DNA of 47,389 bases from CAIYRG01 sp964494505 (lineage in GTDB: Bacteria; Pseudomonadota; Alphaproteobacteria; Micropepsales; Micropepsaceae), in NCBI GenBank assembly GCA_964494505.1, contig CAZBRO010000036.1, positions 1 through 47,389 of the forward strand, read 5' to 3'. Below, piece by piece: positions 25,186 to 33,212 of this stretch (positions within the stretch are counted from its first letter, which is position 1; each line of letters begins with the position of its first letter). The notes below the pieces were generated by a model. The model did no database searches. It was not told the DNA's origin and saw only the letters and a program-made list of their open reading frames with translations. The translations under genes and the position numbers were made by a program.

Positions 25186-26064
25186 TCAGCGAGCCCTAAC
25201 GCCGCGCGGGATCGGGGTAGGGGCAGGTTCCGTGCCCTTCTGGATTCCAGCGGCCAAGGCGAGCCGCACCAGCTCCGCGAAGCTGCGCACTTTCGTCTTC
25301 AGCATGATGCGCGAGCGATAGACCTGGACCGTCCGATCCGCGATTCCCAGCCGGTGCGCGATCTGCTTGTTCCTCGCCCCCAACACCAGCTCGGTTAGCA
25401 CTTCGCGCTCTCGCGGCGTCAGTTGGACAAGGGTGGCCGCCGCGGCCTGTGCTTCGGTGTCTCGTTCGGAATCGGGACGCTGTGCTTCTATTGCATCCCA
25501 GGCGCCATTGCGCCTTGCGAGAGTGAACTGGTGCGCGTCGACGACATCCATGACGTCCACGGCGCGGCTTGCCGCCAGCGGATAGGTGCAGAGGAGGTTT
25601 ATAGGGCGGCTGGCGAGGGCTTTGTCCAAGCCGTTTTCATATTCGCTGAAATCCTTCCAGTGCTCGAAAGCGAACCAGAGGGCGTTGCCGCTGCCCCTCA
25701 CGCCCTCGTAGCCCCGCGACAGCGCCTCGCGGACCTTCTCATTCCATTGGCCGGTGACCCGCTTCCAATCGAATTTACCGCTGTTGATGTACCACTCCTC
25801 GCCGGGAAGAACTTCAATGCTTCCCGCCGCAAGGTGCTCGTCGAAATCCGGAATGCCTTTTTGCAAAGCGGACTTTGCTTCATCGATCGTTAGCGGCTCG
25901 GTGACGGCCCAAAGGCAAAGCTCATTGCTTTCAAGACCGGACCTGAAATAGGGCACGAGTGTTTCACACAAATCTTCCTTGGTCTCGTAAAACAGGCAAA
26001 AATGCGAGCCCCAGGCGATGTCGCCCAGAACATCGATGCCGCTCATTCTCAACGGTGCGCGCAT
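25186..26064 (-). CDS. MEDS-domain LuxR-type transcriptional regulator
   Basis: A 292-residue regulator with an N-terminal MEDS domain (about 10-165; DIAWGSHFCLFYETKEDLCE and YFRSGLESNELCLW), a sensory domain found in DcmR-type regulators and in HWE-type signalling proteins, and a C-terminal LuxR helix-turn-helix (about 215-275; LTPREREVLTELVLGARNKQ, IAHRLGIADRTVQVYRSRIM). No receiver domain is present, so control is probably by ligand or protein binding. AGG seven bases upstream favours ATG at 26064 over a GTG two codons earlier. It is divergent from the TonB-like gene and would be expected to control that gene or itself. Confidence 0.9.
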   Translation of the reverse strand: MRAPLRMSGIDVLGDIAWGSHFCLFYETKEDLCETLVPYFRSGLESNELCLWAVTEPLTIDEAKSALQKGIPDFDEHLAAGSIEVLPGEEWYINSGKFDWKRVTGQWNEKVREALSRGYEGVRGSGNALWFAFEHWKDFSEYENGLDKALASRPINLLCTYPLAASRAVDVMDVVDAHQFTLARRNGAWDAIEAQRPDSERDTEAQAAAATLVQLTPREREVLTELVLGARNKQIAHRLGIADRTVQVYRSRIMLKTKVRSFAELVRLALAAGIQKGTEPAPTPIPRGVRAR

Positions 26065-26340
26065 TGCCACACCTGCGAAAAAACAAACCTGGCATGGTTC
26101 GTATAAGGTGCCCGGTCCCAGCGCTCCGCGAACAGCGAGTTCGCGTCCATCAGCCTTGGGTCATCTTTGCTGGTGCTGACTAGGCGGAACCGCTCAATTT
26201 GCTCGAACCAATGAGCGCGCATCATAAGACAACGTTTCTAGGGCAGATTGTATCCTGGACTGGATGCGCGTGTCTGTCCAGGGAACGCCGAGAAAGGTTG
26301 CATCTTGAGCCATGGCGAGGGCTGGCCCACAGTCCCTCCC

Positions 26341-27123
26341 ATGCTGTTGGCCGCTCCCGTGGATCCTGCGGATGCACCCGGGCCCTCGGATTTGAGCGAG
26401 GACGCGGGATCCCGCCGCGTCGGTTATGCGATTTCGCTCGTTCTGCACGGGCTGCTTCTTTTCTTCCTGATCCGGCTGATGATCGCGCCGCAGGAGCCGC
26501 GCCTTCCCGTCGTGCCGGTGGAGATCGTGCAGATCGCGGAAGCAACCGTATCGCCCCCGCAGCAGGCCAAATCCGCGCCGGCGGCGCAACGCAGGGCCTC
26601 GCTCGTTCCCGCGAAAGAACCGCCAAAAACCGTGCCGGTCCAACCCGCGATTCCCAACCCGGCGGAAACCAAGCCCGCGGAGGAGCCCCTGCCGAAAGAT
26701 GAGCTGCAGACCAAGCTCGAAAGCCTTTCCAAGCTCACCCGCCCGGACACCGATCCGCGCCTCCTGAACGGAACCGGTGCGGCCACCGGCGCCGGACGCG
26801 GCGGCAGGTCTGGGCCGGAGACCACCTACAGCGTCAAGGACTACATCCGCGCCCAGGTCGAACGGCGCTGGAATCTGGACACGCAAATGCTCGGTTCGCG
26901 CGATCTCATTATCGACATCCATGTCGTGCTCGATCCCGAGGGCGCGGTGGTTTCAGCCGACATTGTCGACACGGCAGCCCTGCAGGAAGATGCCGCCTAT
27001 CGCAGGCTTGCGATGGCGGCGCGCAACGCGGTGATCCTGTCTTCGCCGTTCCTGCTGCCCTCGGGGCAGAAGGGAAACACCGACGTCGTCCTCGATCTCA
27101 ACCCGCGCGACACGCTGCGCTGA
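26341..27123 (+). CDS. TonB/TolA-like energy-transducing protein
   Basis: A 260-residue protein with a short cytoplasmic tail, one membrane segment (about 28-50; ISLVLHGLLLFFLIRLMI), a Pro/Lys/Glu/Ala-rich periplasmic linker (about 65-150), and a C-terminal TonB/TolA-type domain (about 165-260; DYIRAQVERRWNLDTQML, VVLDPEGAVVSADIVD). TonB couples the proton gradient to outer-membrane receptors, while TolA works in envelope constriction. ExbB/ExbD or TolQ/TolR are not in the window. The start is uncertain, since no clear ribosome binding site precedes it. A large TonB-dependent receptor lies 14 kb away (41390). Confidence 0.75.
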   Translation: MLLAAPVDPADAPGPSDLSEDAGSRRVGYAISLVLHGLLLFFLIRLMIAPQEPRLPVVPVEIVQIAEATVSPPQQAKSAPAAQRRASLVPAKEPPKTVPVQPAIPNPAETKPAEEPLPKDELQTKLESLSKLTRPDTDPRLLNGTGAATGAGRGGRSGPETTYSVKDYIRAQVERRWNLDTQMLGSRDLIIDIHVVLDPEGAVVSADIVDTAALQEDAAYRRLAMAARNAVILSSPFLLPSGQKGNTDVVLDLNPRDTLR

Positions 27124-27125
27124 TT

Positions 27126-28040
27126 TCAAGGAAGCGTCCGGGCCAGGCGAAACCCGGAGAGGCTCGAATAATCGAATTCGCCGCCGTTCATGCCGCTGCC
27201 GCTGCGGGTTGCCGCGCGGATGAAGATCGGCACATTGTCCCATGAGCCGCCGCGCACGACATGCTTGGTGCAACGGGGCTCCGTCCATGCGCTGCCGTCG
27301 GTGGGCGCCCCGGCATAGCTCTCGTGCCAGCAATCCTCCATCCACTGCCAGGCATTGCCAAGCATCCCGTAGAGCCCGAAGGGATTGGGCTGGAAGGAAT
27401 CGACGTCGGCCAGCGTATGGTAATCGTAGCGGCTGCCGCAGCCATTGCAGTTGGCATAGCCCGCGCCGATGGCATCGCCCCACCAGCGCGCGGTCGTGGT
27501 GCCGGCGCGGGCGGCGAATTCCCATTCCGCTTCGGAGGGGAGGCGATAGGGACCGGGTGTGTCCGCGAGGCTCGGGCGGGCGGCTTTCGCCTTCCCGTTC
27601 ACCCAGGCGAGATAAGCGTGCGCGTCGTTCCAATCCAGGCACACCGCCGGCCAACGCGGCGGCTCGACCCCGATGGGCGGGTAGGCGACGCCGCGCCCCA
27701 GCGAACGCCAGCCGAGCCTCTGGATCGGATTGCACGGTGCGGGCTGATAGCCGGTCTCCTTCAGGAAGCGCAGGAATTCCTCGCTGGTGACGGGATATTT
27801 GCCGAGTGCGAAGGCCTTGACCGAGACCTGGTGCAGCGGGCCTTCGGTGTCGAAGCGGCCGGGCTCCTCGGGCGGGCTTCCCATCAGGAAGCGCCCGGCA
27901 GGAATGCCGACCATCAGCGGGCATTCGTTGCATTCCTTGAATTCGCGCGCGGACTGGTCTTCGGCGCTGGAGGCACGCGCAAGCCCGGTGGCGGCCGAAA
28001 TCAGCGCAACGGCGAGGGCAAATCGATGCGCGCGGTGCAT
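27126..28040 (-). CDS. Exported SUMF1/FGE-domain protein lacking the FGE catalytic cysteines
   Basis: A 304-residue protein with a signal peptide (about 1-26) and a full SUMF1/formylglycine-generating-enzyme domain: VGIPAGRFLMGSPPEEPG, ALGKYPVTSEEFLRFL, PSEAEWEFAARAGT, GNAWQWMEDCW and VVRGGSWDN. FGE modifies a sulfatase Cys with a conserved Cys pair after the GGSW motif. Here that stretch reads GGSWDNVPIFIRAATR and has no cysteine, so sulfatase activation is unlikely. Other family members are used for enzyme activation, carbohydrate or ligand binding, or unrelated maturation, and the role here is unknown. No sulfatase gene is nearby. Confidence 0.85.
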   Translation of the reverse strand: MHRAHRFALAVALISAATGLARASSAEDQSAREFKECNECPLMVGIPAGRFLMGSPPEEPGRFDTEGPLHQVSVKAFALGKYPVTSEEFLRFLKETGYQPAPCNPIQRLGWRSLGRGVAYPPIGVEPPRWPAVCLDWNDAHAYLAWVNGKAKAARPSLADTPGPYRLPSEAEWEFAARAGTTTARWWGDAIGAGYANCNGCGSRYDYHTLADVDSFQPNPFGLYGMLGNAWQWMEDCWHESYAGAPTDGSAWTEPRCTKHVVRGGSWDNVPIFIRAATRSGSGMNGGEFDYSSLSGFRLARTLP

Positions 28041-28117
28041 GTTAGGGAAAGCGGCAATGTTGCGCGGGGAAGGCTAGGTTCTGGCCGCCCGTCTAGCAAG
28101 GCCGGGGAAAGTGGCGC

Positions 28118-28264
28118 CTATTCCGGGCGCCAGCGAACCGCCTCTTCGACGGTCAGCAGCCGGCGCATACGAGGCCCTGCCACGCGGGTACGGTCCCGCA
28201 CCACCACCGCGCCGAACAGCAGCGTCACCACGGCACCAAGCAGAACGGTCCAGACGATTCTCAT
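28118..28264 (-). CDS. Small putative membrane protein
   Basis: A 48-residue peptide starting MRIVWTVLLGAVVTLLFGAV, one predicted membrane segment followed by a basic cytoplasmic or periplasmic tail (RDRTRVAGPRMRRLL). No clear ribosome binding site precedes the ATG at 28264; longer in-frame starts exist to 28309. It lies upstream of the SUMF1-domain gene on the same strand. Plausible but weak call. Confidence 0.4.
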   Translation of the reverse strand: MRIVWTVLLGAVVTLLFGAVVVRDRTRVAGPRMRRLLTVEEAVRWRPE

Positions 28265-28348
28265 GGGTGCTATATTTAACATGGAACGCGTCAGAATCAT
28301 GAAAAACACCCGCGGCTTCTTGTCGTTAGGGTTAAAATGATACCCGGC

Positions 28349-28620
28349 TCAGCCGGCAAACGAAAATGAAAACGCCAAGAATTGATCGTTCCGATTCTGG
28401 GCCCTGAATTCGCGGCTCCGGAGCGTGTAGGTCAGGTACAGCTTGAACGGATTCCACAGCACCGCGTAACCGGCCTGGATGTCGCTCACCAGTGTCTCCT
28501 TGTGGACATTGGCGCTGTCGCGAAACGAATTCCCGTCGAGGAAAATATTGCGTGCCACCGCGCGCAGCTCCGCGCCCGCAAACGCATAGGCATAGCCCGG
28601 CTGCGCCCGCAATCGCGCGC
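28349..28620 (-). pseudogene. Truncated lipid A deacylase LpxR-type gene (C-terminal remnant)
   Basis: The readable frame encodes PGYAYAFAGAELRAVARN, then IFLDGNSFRDSANVHKETLV, then YLTYTLRSREFRAQ and a final beta strand ending FSFAG. This corresponds to the last ~90 residues of the ~300-residue LpxR/DUF2219 outer-membrane 3'-O-deacylase, with the typical aromatic C-terminal beta strands. Upstream only ~120 bp separate it from the response-regulator gene, and that stretch (28621-28741) encodes Arg/Gly-rich sequence with no barrel strands. The N-terminal two thirds are missing, so the gene cannot be functional as it stands. The family call comes from motif recognition. Confidence 0.6.
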
Positions 28621-28741
28621 CCGCGCCGCTTCCGCGTGAGGTCCGGCCTGCCGATCTCCCTGCCCCCAGGTAAACCGGAGGGGAGTTAACGGGATCATCG
28701 TCCGCTGCCAAGGGGCGAGGGGGCGGGGCGGGCTCGGATTA

Positions 28742-29311
28742 TCAGTTCAGATATTCGACCTGGTTACCCACGTCTTCCGCACGCCGCCGCGGTCCATCAT
28801 AGGACGCATCGGCACGGCGGCGGCGCCGGTCGGGCCCCACGAATTCGGCCGTCCGCACGAAACTGCGAGGCCGTTCGACGATCTCGACGATGCGGCTGAA
28901 GAGGTTGGCCGGGGTCACCGGCTTGCAGAGCGCTTCCGTGACGCCCGCATCGCGCGCCGTTTCGATGCGTCGCATCTCCGTGTGCGCCGTGATCAGCACG
29001 ATGGGCACCCAGCACAGCGGCTGGGGACAGCTCCGGCGCACCATCTTGACGAAGGCGATGCCGTTGACCGGCTTCATGTCGTAATCGGTGAGCACGAAGT
29101 CGGGCTTGACCTCGCGCAGGAGGTCGATCCCGCTTTGGCCGTCCGCCGCCTCGTACAGTTCCTTGATGCCGTAGGCGTAGAGGATGGTGCACAGCAGTTT
29201 GCGCATGTGCCGATTGTCGTCGACAATCAGCGTACGGAGGGTCCTGAGGCCTGTCCTCTCAGACGCAAACCCCGATCCGCGAGATGTACTGACCAACAGA
29301 CCGCGCGACAT
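28742..29311 (-). CDS. Single-receiver response regulator (CheY-like)
   Basis: A 189-residue protein with one receiver domain (about 24-145) and no DNA-binding output domain. Acidic-pocket residues are in LIVDDNRHMRKLL, the phosphoacceptor Asp in DFVLTDYDMKPVNG, the switch Thr region in VLITAHTE, and the conserved Lys in LCKPVTPANLF. The tail is basic (GPDRRRRRADASYDGPRRRA), rich in Arg and unlike usual CheY proteins. AGGA lies about 11 bases before the ATG at 29311. No kinase is adjacent; the HWE kinase at 11469 is the only kinase in the window, which is no proof of pairing. Confidence 0.9.
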   Translation of the reverse strand: MSRGLLVSTSRGSGFASERTGLRTLRTLIVDDNRHMRKLLCTILYAYGIKELYEAADGQSGIDLLREVKPDFVLTDYDMKPVNGIAFVKMVRRSCPQPLCWVPIVLITAHTEMRRIETARDAGVTEALCKPVTPANLFSRIVEIVERPRSFVRTAEFVGPDRRRRRADASYDGPRRRAEDVGNQVEYLN

Positions 29312-29430
29312 TGGCGGAATCCTTTCCTGCTTCCATCGTCGCGGCAAAATCAAAAGAGGCGGTTAATGTTCGCCGACCCGCGCGGGTCAGGGTTAGCGTT
29401 TCGCTAACAGCCCCGCGCGCTTTTTGGGCG

Positions 29431-30000
29431 TCAGCGCCCGTACATGGCGGTCAGCGTTCCTCTGGCAAGCGTATGGGCGCCCACATTGAAGCCCACCAGC
29501 GCGCCGGAAGCATCGTCGGGGACATCGAGCTTGTCGATGTCGAGCGCGCTCAACGTGAACACATAGCGGTGCGCCTTGTCGCCTTGGGGCGGACAGGGGC
29601 CGCCATAGCCGGAGGCGCCGAAATCGGTGCGGGTCTGCCGCGCGCCGCCGGCGATACGCACGGTGCCGCTTTTGCCCGCGCCCTTGGGGAGTTCGCGCGC
29701 GGTCGCAGGAATATCGACCACCACCCAATGCCACCAGCCGCTTCCCGTCGGCGCGTCGGGATCATAGACCGTAAGCGCGAAGCTCTTGGTGCCGGCCGGC
29801 GGATTGTCCCATTTCAGCCCGGGCGAGACGTTGGTGCCCATGCAGCCGAATCCGTTGAGCACCTGCTCATTGGCGATTTGCTTGCCGGCGGCAACCTCGG
29901 TGCTGGTGAGGTTCAGGCGTCCCACATTGGGCGCGGCCAGGGCGACAGAAGAAAGAAGGGCAGCGGCGGCCGCAAGGCTGAGAGTGCTGTTCAAGGTCAT
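29431..30000 (-). CDS. Periplasmic PEBP/YbhB-YbcL family protein (copy 2)
   Basis: A 189-residue exported member of the YbhB/YbcL branch: signal peptide to about 22, then NVSPGLKWDNPPAGTKSFAL, TVYDPDAPTGSGWWHWVVVD and GGPCPPQGDKAHRYVFTLSA. This copy keeps the DPDAP and GxCPP motifs that line the family's anion-binding pocket more closely than the other two copies. Its stop lies ~120 bp before the response-regulator gene, and a further PEBP gene lies 238 bp upstream on the same strand. Function in bacteria is unsettled. Confidence 0.92.
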   Translation of the reverse strand: MTLNSTLSLAAAAALLSSVALAAPNVGRLNLTSTEVAAGKQIANEQVLNGFGCMGTNVSPGLKWDNPPAGTKSFALTVYDPDAPTGSGWWHWVVVDIPATARELPKGAGKSGTVRIAGGARQTRTDFGASGYGGPCPPQGDKAHRYVFTLSALDIDKLDVPDDASGALVGFNVGAHTLARGTLTAMYGR

Positions 30001-30109
30001 GCGTTTGTCTTCCGATGATTCCGGCGGAAATGTATGGCGCTTCAGGGGGCGCGGACAATATGGGAACCGGGTTGCTTAGGGGCGCCGCTTGGGTGCCCGG
30101 ACTCTCGGG

Positions 30110-30132
30110 CTTCGACAAGCTCCGCATGAGGA
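30110..30132. repeat. Half copy of the CTTCGACAAGCTC palindromic repeat
   Basis: CTTCGACAAGCTCCGCATGAGGA is one arm plus centre of the repeat family seen in fuller form at 34594-34664, 34897-34976 and 37889-37959. It lies in the gap between the two PEBP genes. Confidence 0.6.
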
Positions 30133-30175
30133 TTGATAGGACGTCCGCATCCTGCGCCGGCGAAGGGCGCTTCGT

Positions 30176-30214
30176 CGAAAAACAAATGGCGCGCGTGGGT
30201 TACACGCGCGCCAT
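30176..30214 (-). terminator. Rho-independent terminator of the third PEBP gene
   Basis: A perfect 12-bp stem (ATGGCGCGCGTG at 30186-30197 with CACGCGCGCCAT at 30203-30214, 5-base loop) is followed on the minus strand by TTTGTTTTTC. It starts 24 bp after the stop of the PEBP gene at 30239. Confidence 0.88.
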
Positions 30215-30238
30215 CGTCGAACAATAACCGTGCCGAAC

Positions 30239-30853
30239 TTATTTGCCGGTGTAGGCCACGACCACTTCGCCCTGAGCCAGGACGTGGTTCCTCATCGCGG
30301 CCACGACGGCGGCGCGATCGGAATTTCCCGCGTCCAATTTCAGCGTCGTGTTCAGCGCGAAGACCTGGAAGTGGTAGGGATGACTCTGACCGGCCGGCGG
30401 CTTCGGACCGATATAGCCGACCGAACCGCGCACGTTCTTGCCCTGCTCTGCGCCGTTCTCCAGCTTCGGATCGGTCGGCACGTTGGTGGGCAGGCTCGTG
30501 GTGGTGGACGGAATATTGTAGATGACCCAATGCACGATCGGGTCCTTGCGGTTCACGCCGGAATCTTCCGTCAGCACCGCATAGGTCTGGGTTCCTGCGG
30601 GCCCGCGCGACCACGAAATCGGCGGAGACATGTTGTCGCCGTTCTGTGTGTATTTGTCGTCAAGCTGCGTGCCCGAAGTGAAAGCCGTCGAGGTGACGAG
30701 GAGCCGGAGGCTGCCGCCCTTCGCGGGCGCGAGCTTGCTTGCCAGCACCGGCGGGCCATCGCCGCCGGCCGCGGGGGCCTGGGCGTATGCCGACGCGGCA
30801 AACAGCGCAATAACAGCCAAACTACCTGCTGCCTTGGTCATCAACTTGCTCAT
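30239..30853 (-). CDS. Periplasmic PEBP/YbhB-YbcL family protein (copy 3)
   Basis: A 204-residue exported protein: signal peptide (MSKLMTKAAGSLAVIALFAA) and an Ala/Pro/Gly-rich spacer, then the PEBP fold with NMSPPISWSRGPAGTQTYAV, PIVHWVIYNIP, VGYIGPKPPAGQSHPYHFQV and LAQGEVVVAYTG. The DPD segment of the family is changed to EDSGVNRKD, so the ligand pocket probably differs from copy 2. Three in-frame ATG codons lie close together (30871, 30862, 30853); the last opens the best leader. A strong terminator follows. Confidence 0.88.
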   Translation of the reverse strand: MSKLMTKAAGSLAVIALFAASAYAQAPAAGGDGPPVLASKLAPAKGGSLRLLVTSTAFTSGTQLDDKYTQNGDNMSPPISWSRGPAGTQTYAVLTEDSGVNRKDPIVHWVIYNIPSTTTSLPTNVPTDPKLENGAEQGKNVRGSVGYIGPKPPAGQSHPYHFQVFALNTTLKLDAGNSDRAAVVAAMRNHVLAQGEVVVAYTGK

Positions 30854-31047
30854 GGAATCCATTCTCTGCATCGAGGTTGCGGGCCGGGCTTATAGCATGA
30901 AGCGCGCGCGCGTCCGCCAGCATCCAGTGCCGCAACTAATCAAAGCTTCGTGTGGCTTTACGTCGCAATTCCGCATCCTGCGACAAGTTGGCTGTCAATT
31001 GTGTGTCACGCCGGACCGCTTGCGACACTTTGGGATACTTTGCCGTA

Positions 31048-31776
31048 TTACGGCCTCATTTCGCTCGAGGAATTAATAACGGCGTGCAGGCTGCGCGCGT
31101 ATTCGATTGCCCCGCGAATGTCCATAAAAGGGGCAACCCGTGCATATTCCTTGATCGCCAGGACTGCCGGCTGGGGCGCCTTGAGTATCTGGGCGCAGAT
31201 GCGCTGAACGGCCGAATCGAGTGTGCCGCGGGGCGCCACTTCGCTGACGATGCCGAATCGTTCCGCGCGCGAGGCGCTCAACTCTGCGGTCGAATAGGCG
31301 ATGTATTTTAGTTCCTTTTCAGTAACCTTTCCGAGCAGCGCCGACATCGCAATGGTCGGCATGATGCGCTCGCCGAACTCGGGCATCTGGAAAATCGCGT
31401 TCTCCTCCGCGATGGTGATGTCGGCAGATGCCGCAATGGCGCAGCCGAATCCCAGCGCGCGCCCCTGAACCGACGCGATGACCGGAACGGGCGATTCGCG
31501 GAACGCGGCGTAGCAGTTGAAAACCGCGTCGCGGCCGCGACGCACCTGCAGCGCTTCGAGTTTGGGGGCCGCGGCACCTCGAGGCGCGATCCGGCCAAGA
31601 CAGAAATCATCGCCCGCACCTTTCAGCAGCACGAGACGCGCGCGTGAAGCAGCACCCTCGATCAGGCTTCCGAGATGCGCGATGCCGGTGTCGTTCAGGC
31701 CGTTGCCGTGCTCGGGACGATTGAGCGTGATGGTGAGCAATCCGCCGTCGCAATGATCGAGAATATCTTCGCTCAC
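31048..31776 (-). CDS. Enoyl-CoA hydratase/isomerase family protein
   Basis: A 242-residue crotonase-fold protein starting MSEDILDHCDGGLLTITLNR. The oxyanion-hole segments are VLLKGAGDDFCLGR and ASVQGRALGFGCAIAASADI. One catalytic Glu of the classical hydratases is replaced in the MPEFGERIMPT stretch, where Glu remains but spacing is shifted, so the reaction may be hydration, isomerisation or something else. It uses a GTG start whose GTGA overlaps the TGA stop of the MmgE/PrpD gene by four bases, showing translational coupling. Together they could form a small acyl-CoA or citrate-type degradation unit. Confidence 0.85.
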   Translation of the reverse strand: MSEDILDHCDGGLLTITLNRPEHGNGLNDTGIAHLGSLIEGAASRARLVLLKGAGDDFCLGRIAPRGAAAPKLEALQVRRGRDAVFNCYAAFRESPVPVIASVQGRALGFGCAIAASADITIAEENAIFQMPEFGERIMPTIAMSALLGKVTEKELKYIAYSTAELSASRAERFGIVSEVAPRGTLDSAVQRICAQILKAPQPAVLAIKEYARVAPFMDIRGAIEYARSLHAVINSSSEMRP

Positions 31777-33212
31777 CTGTTCATTTCCTCCGTGGCGATG
31801 GCTGCTTCGAGCTCTTTGGCCGACGGACTATGGTGGAATTCCATCACCGCGTCCACGACGCGCGCGCGCCGCGGTTCGGACAGAATCGACGCAGCCGCGC
31901 TATGGAATTTCGCGATGACGGAGTCCGCATCGAGGCCGTCACGCGAGAAGCCGGGCGGATAGGGGATTTCCGCCACATGCTCGTGCCCCGCCGAATCCCA
32001 CGCGCGGATGGTGCAGGGAAAGCCTCCGGGGGCGCGCGCGTTCCACCCGGCATCGCGGCGCATGACGGTCCTTTCCATCAGCGCGACGACGTGCGGATCG
32101 CGCCAGCGCTCGTTCTCGAATTGCGCGATGCCGAATTGGCCGTCGATCAGCGCCACCGCGACAAGGAAGGGGAACGAATGGTCCGCCGCTTCGCGCGATT
32201 GGGGGCGCGCGCGGCCCGGGTCTTCCTGATGGCGCTTCGTGACCTTGTAATCGGCCATGACGATTTCGATCCGCGAAATGTTTTCCTCCCCTGCTGGCGT
32301 GGGAGGGCCGGGGAGGGGGGAGGTTTTGCGCGCGAACATCTCATGTAATCGCAGCGCGGCGGCGACGGCACTCTGTCCGGTGTTGATGCAGGGATATGTT
32401 TTCACAAGCGCGCGCATGATTGCGCCCGCTTGCGGAATGGGCTCGATGAGCAGCGCCGGATCGGCATGGGAGAAGAGGTCGCGCAGGCCCCGCGGATCGT
32501 CGAGAATCGCGAGGGGGCCCGTCAGTCCGCGCTCGGCCAGAAGGGCCGCCTGAACGCCGGCCTCGGCCACCAGCGCATTGGCGATGGATTTCGCGGCCGA
32601 CAGATGCCCGCTGCGCACGGCGGACGGCGTGGGCGCGCGCGCGGCGGCAAGTGCGAGCGCGTGCGACAGCGGCTCCTCGTCAAGCTCCATCAGCCGGCCC
32701 GCCATGGCGGCGGCGACAAGCCCCGACACCGTGACGCCGTCCCAGACGCCGGCCCGATTCATCAGATGCTGCAACCGCGCATAAAGTTCGTAGCCGATGG
32801 CGATTGTCCTCAGCGTCTCCGCGCCCGAACGTCCCCGCGCGCCCGCAACCGCCAGCGCCACGGGAATATTGTCGCTCGGATGGCCGCCTGCTTCCGGTTC
32901 TCCCTTCGCTTCGGAAACGAAATAATCGTTCCAGTCGAGCACGCGGATCGCAGCGCCATTCGCCAGCACCGCATTCAGGACATCGGTCCTTTGCCCGCGC
33001 CCGATGAGCACGCATTGGGGCTTGCCGGCGTTCGCAAGCGCGAATTCCGCAAGCGCTTGCGCGGCGGGTTCGCGCGCGCCCGCCAACCCGCAGCCGATCG
33101 TATCCAGCAGCAGCAATTGCGCCTGGCGCATCGCCGCAGGCGAAACGCCATCCGCGGGCACCGCTCGGACGGCGCGCGCGAGAGCACGAATGGTCGATGA
33201 GGCTTCAGTCAT
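31773..33212 (-). CDS. MmgE/PrpD family protein (2-methylcitrate dehydratase-like) with an embedded repeat
   Basis: A 479-residue protein of the MmgE/PrpD family (2-methylcitrate dehydratase, cis-aconitate decarboxylase and relatives). Family segments include LLLLDTIGCGLAGAREPAAQ, a GGHPSDNIPVALAVAG stretch with catalytic His, KSIANALVAEAG, KTYPCINTGQSAVAAAL and ADHSFPFLVAVALIDG. Inside the second domain, FARKTSPLPGPPTPAGEENI holds about 14 residues encoded by a GC-rich palindromic repeat (32285-32323), in frame. The start at 33212 is chosen for its family-like N-terminus. The enoyl-CoA hydratase gene overlaps its stop. Confidence 0.85.
   Translation of the reverse strand: MTEASSTIRALARAVRAVPADGVSPAAMRQAQLLLLDTIGCGLAGAREPAAQALAEFALANAGKPQCVLIGRGQRTDVLNAVLANGAAIRVLDWNDYFVSEAKGEPEAGGHPSDNIPVALAVAGARGRSGAETLRTIAIGYELYARLQHLMNRAGVWDGVTVSGLVAAAMAGRLMELDEEPLSHALALAAARAPTPSAVRSGHLSAAKSIANALVAEAGVQAALLAERGLTGPLAILDDPRGLRDLFSHADPALLIEPIPQAGAIMRALVKTYPCINTGQSAVAAALRLHEMFARKTSPLPGPPTPAGEENISRIEIVMADYKVTKRHQEDPGRARPQSREAADHSFPFLVAVALIDGQFGIAQFENERWRDPHVVALMERTVMRRDAGWNARAPGGFPCTIRAWDSAGHEHVAEIPYPPGFSRDGLDADSVIAKFHSAAASILSEPRRARVVDAVMEFHHSPSAKELEAAIATEEMNR
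32285..32323. repeat. Palindromic CCTCCCC/GGGGAGG repeat inside the MmgE/PrpD gene
   Basis: CCTCCCC at 32285-32291 and GGGGAGG at 32310-32316 flank a 18-base centre (TGCTGGCGTGGGAGGGCC), followed by more G-rich sequence. The type is typical of intergenic elements. Here it lies within a coding frame and adds residues SPLPGPPTPAGEE. Its length keeps the reading frame open. Confidence 0.6.

Noticed and set aside
27126..28040. A functional formylglycine-generating enzyme for sulfatases
   Set aside because: The SUMF1 fold is present but the catalytic cysteine pair is missing and no sulfatase is nearby.
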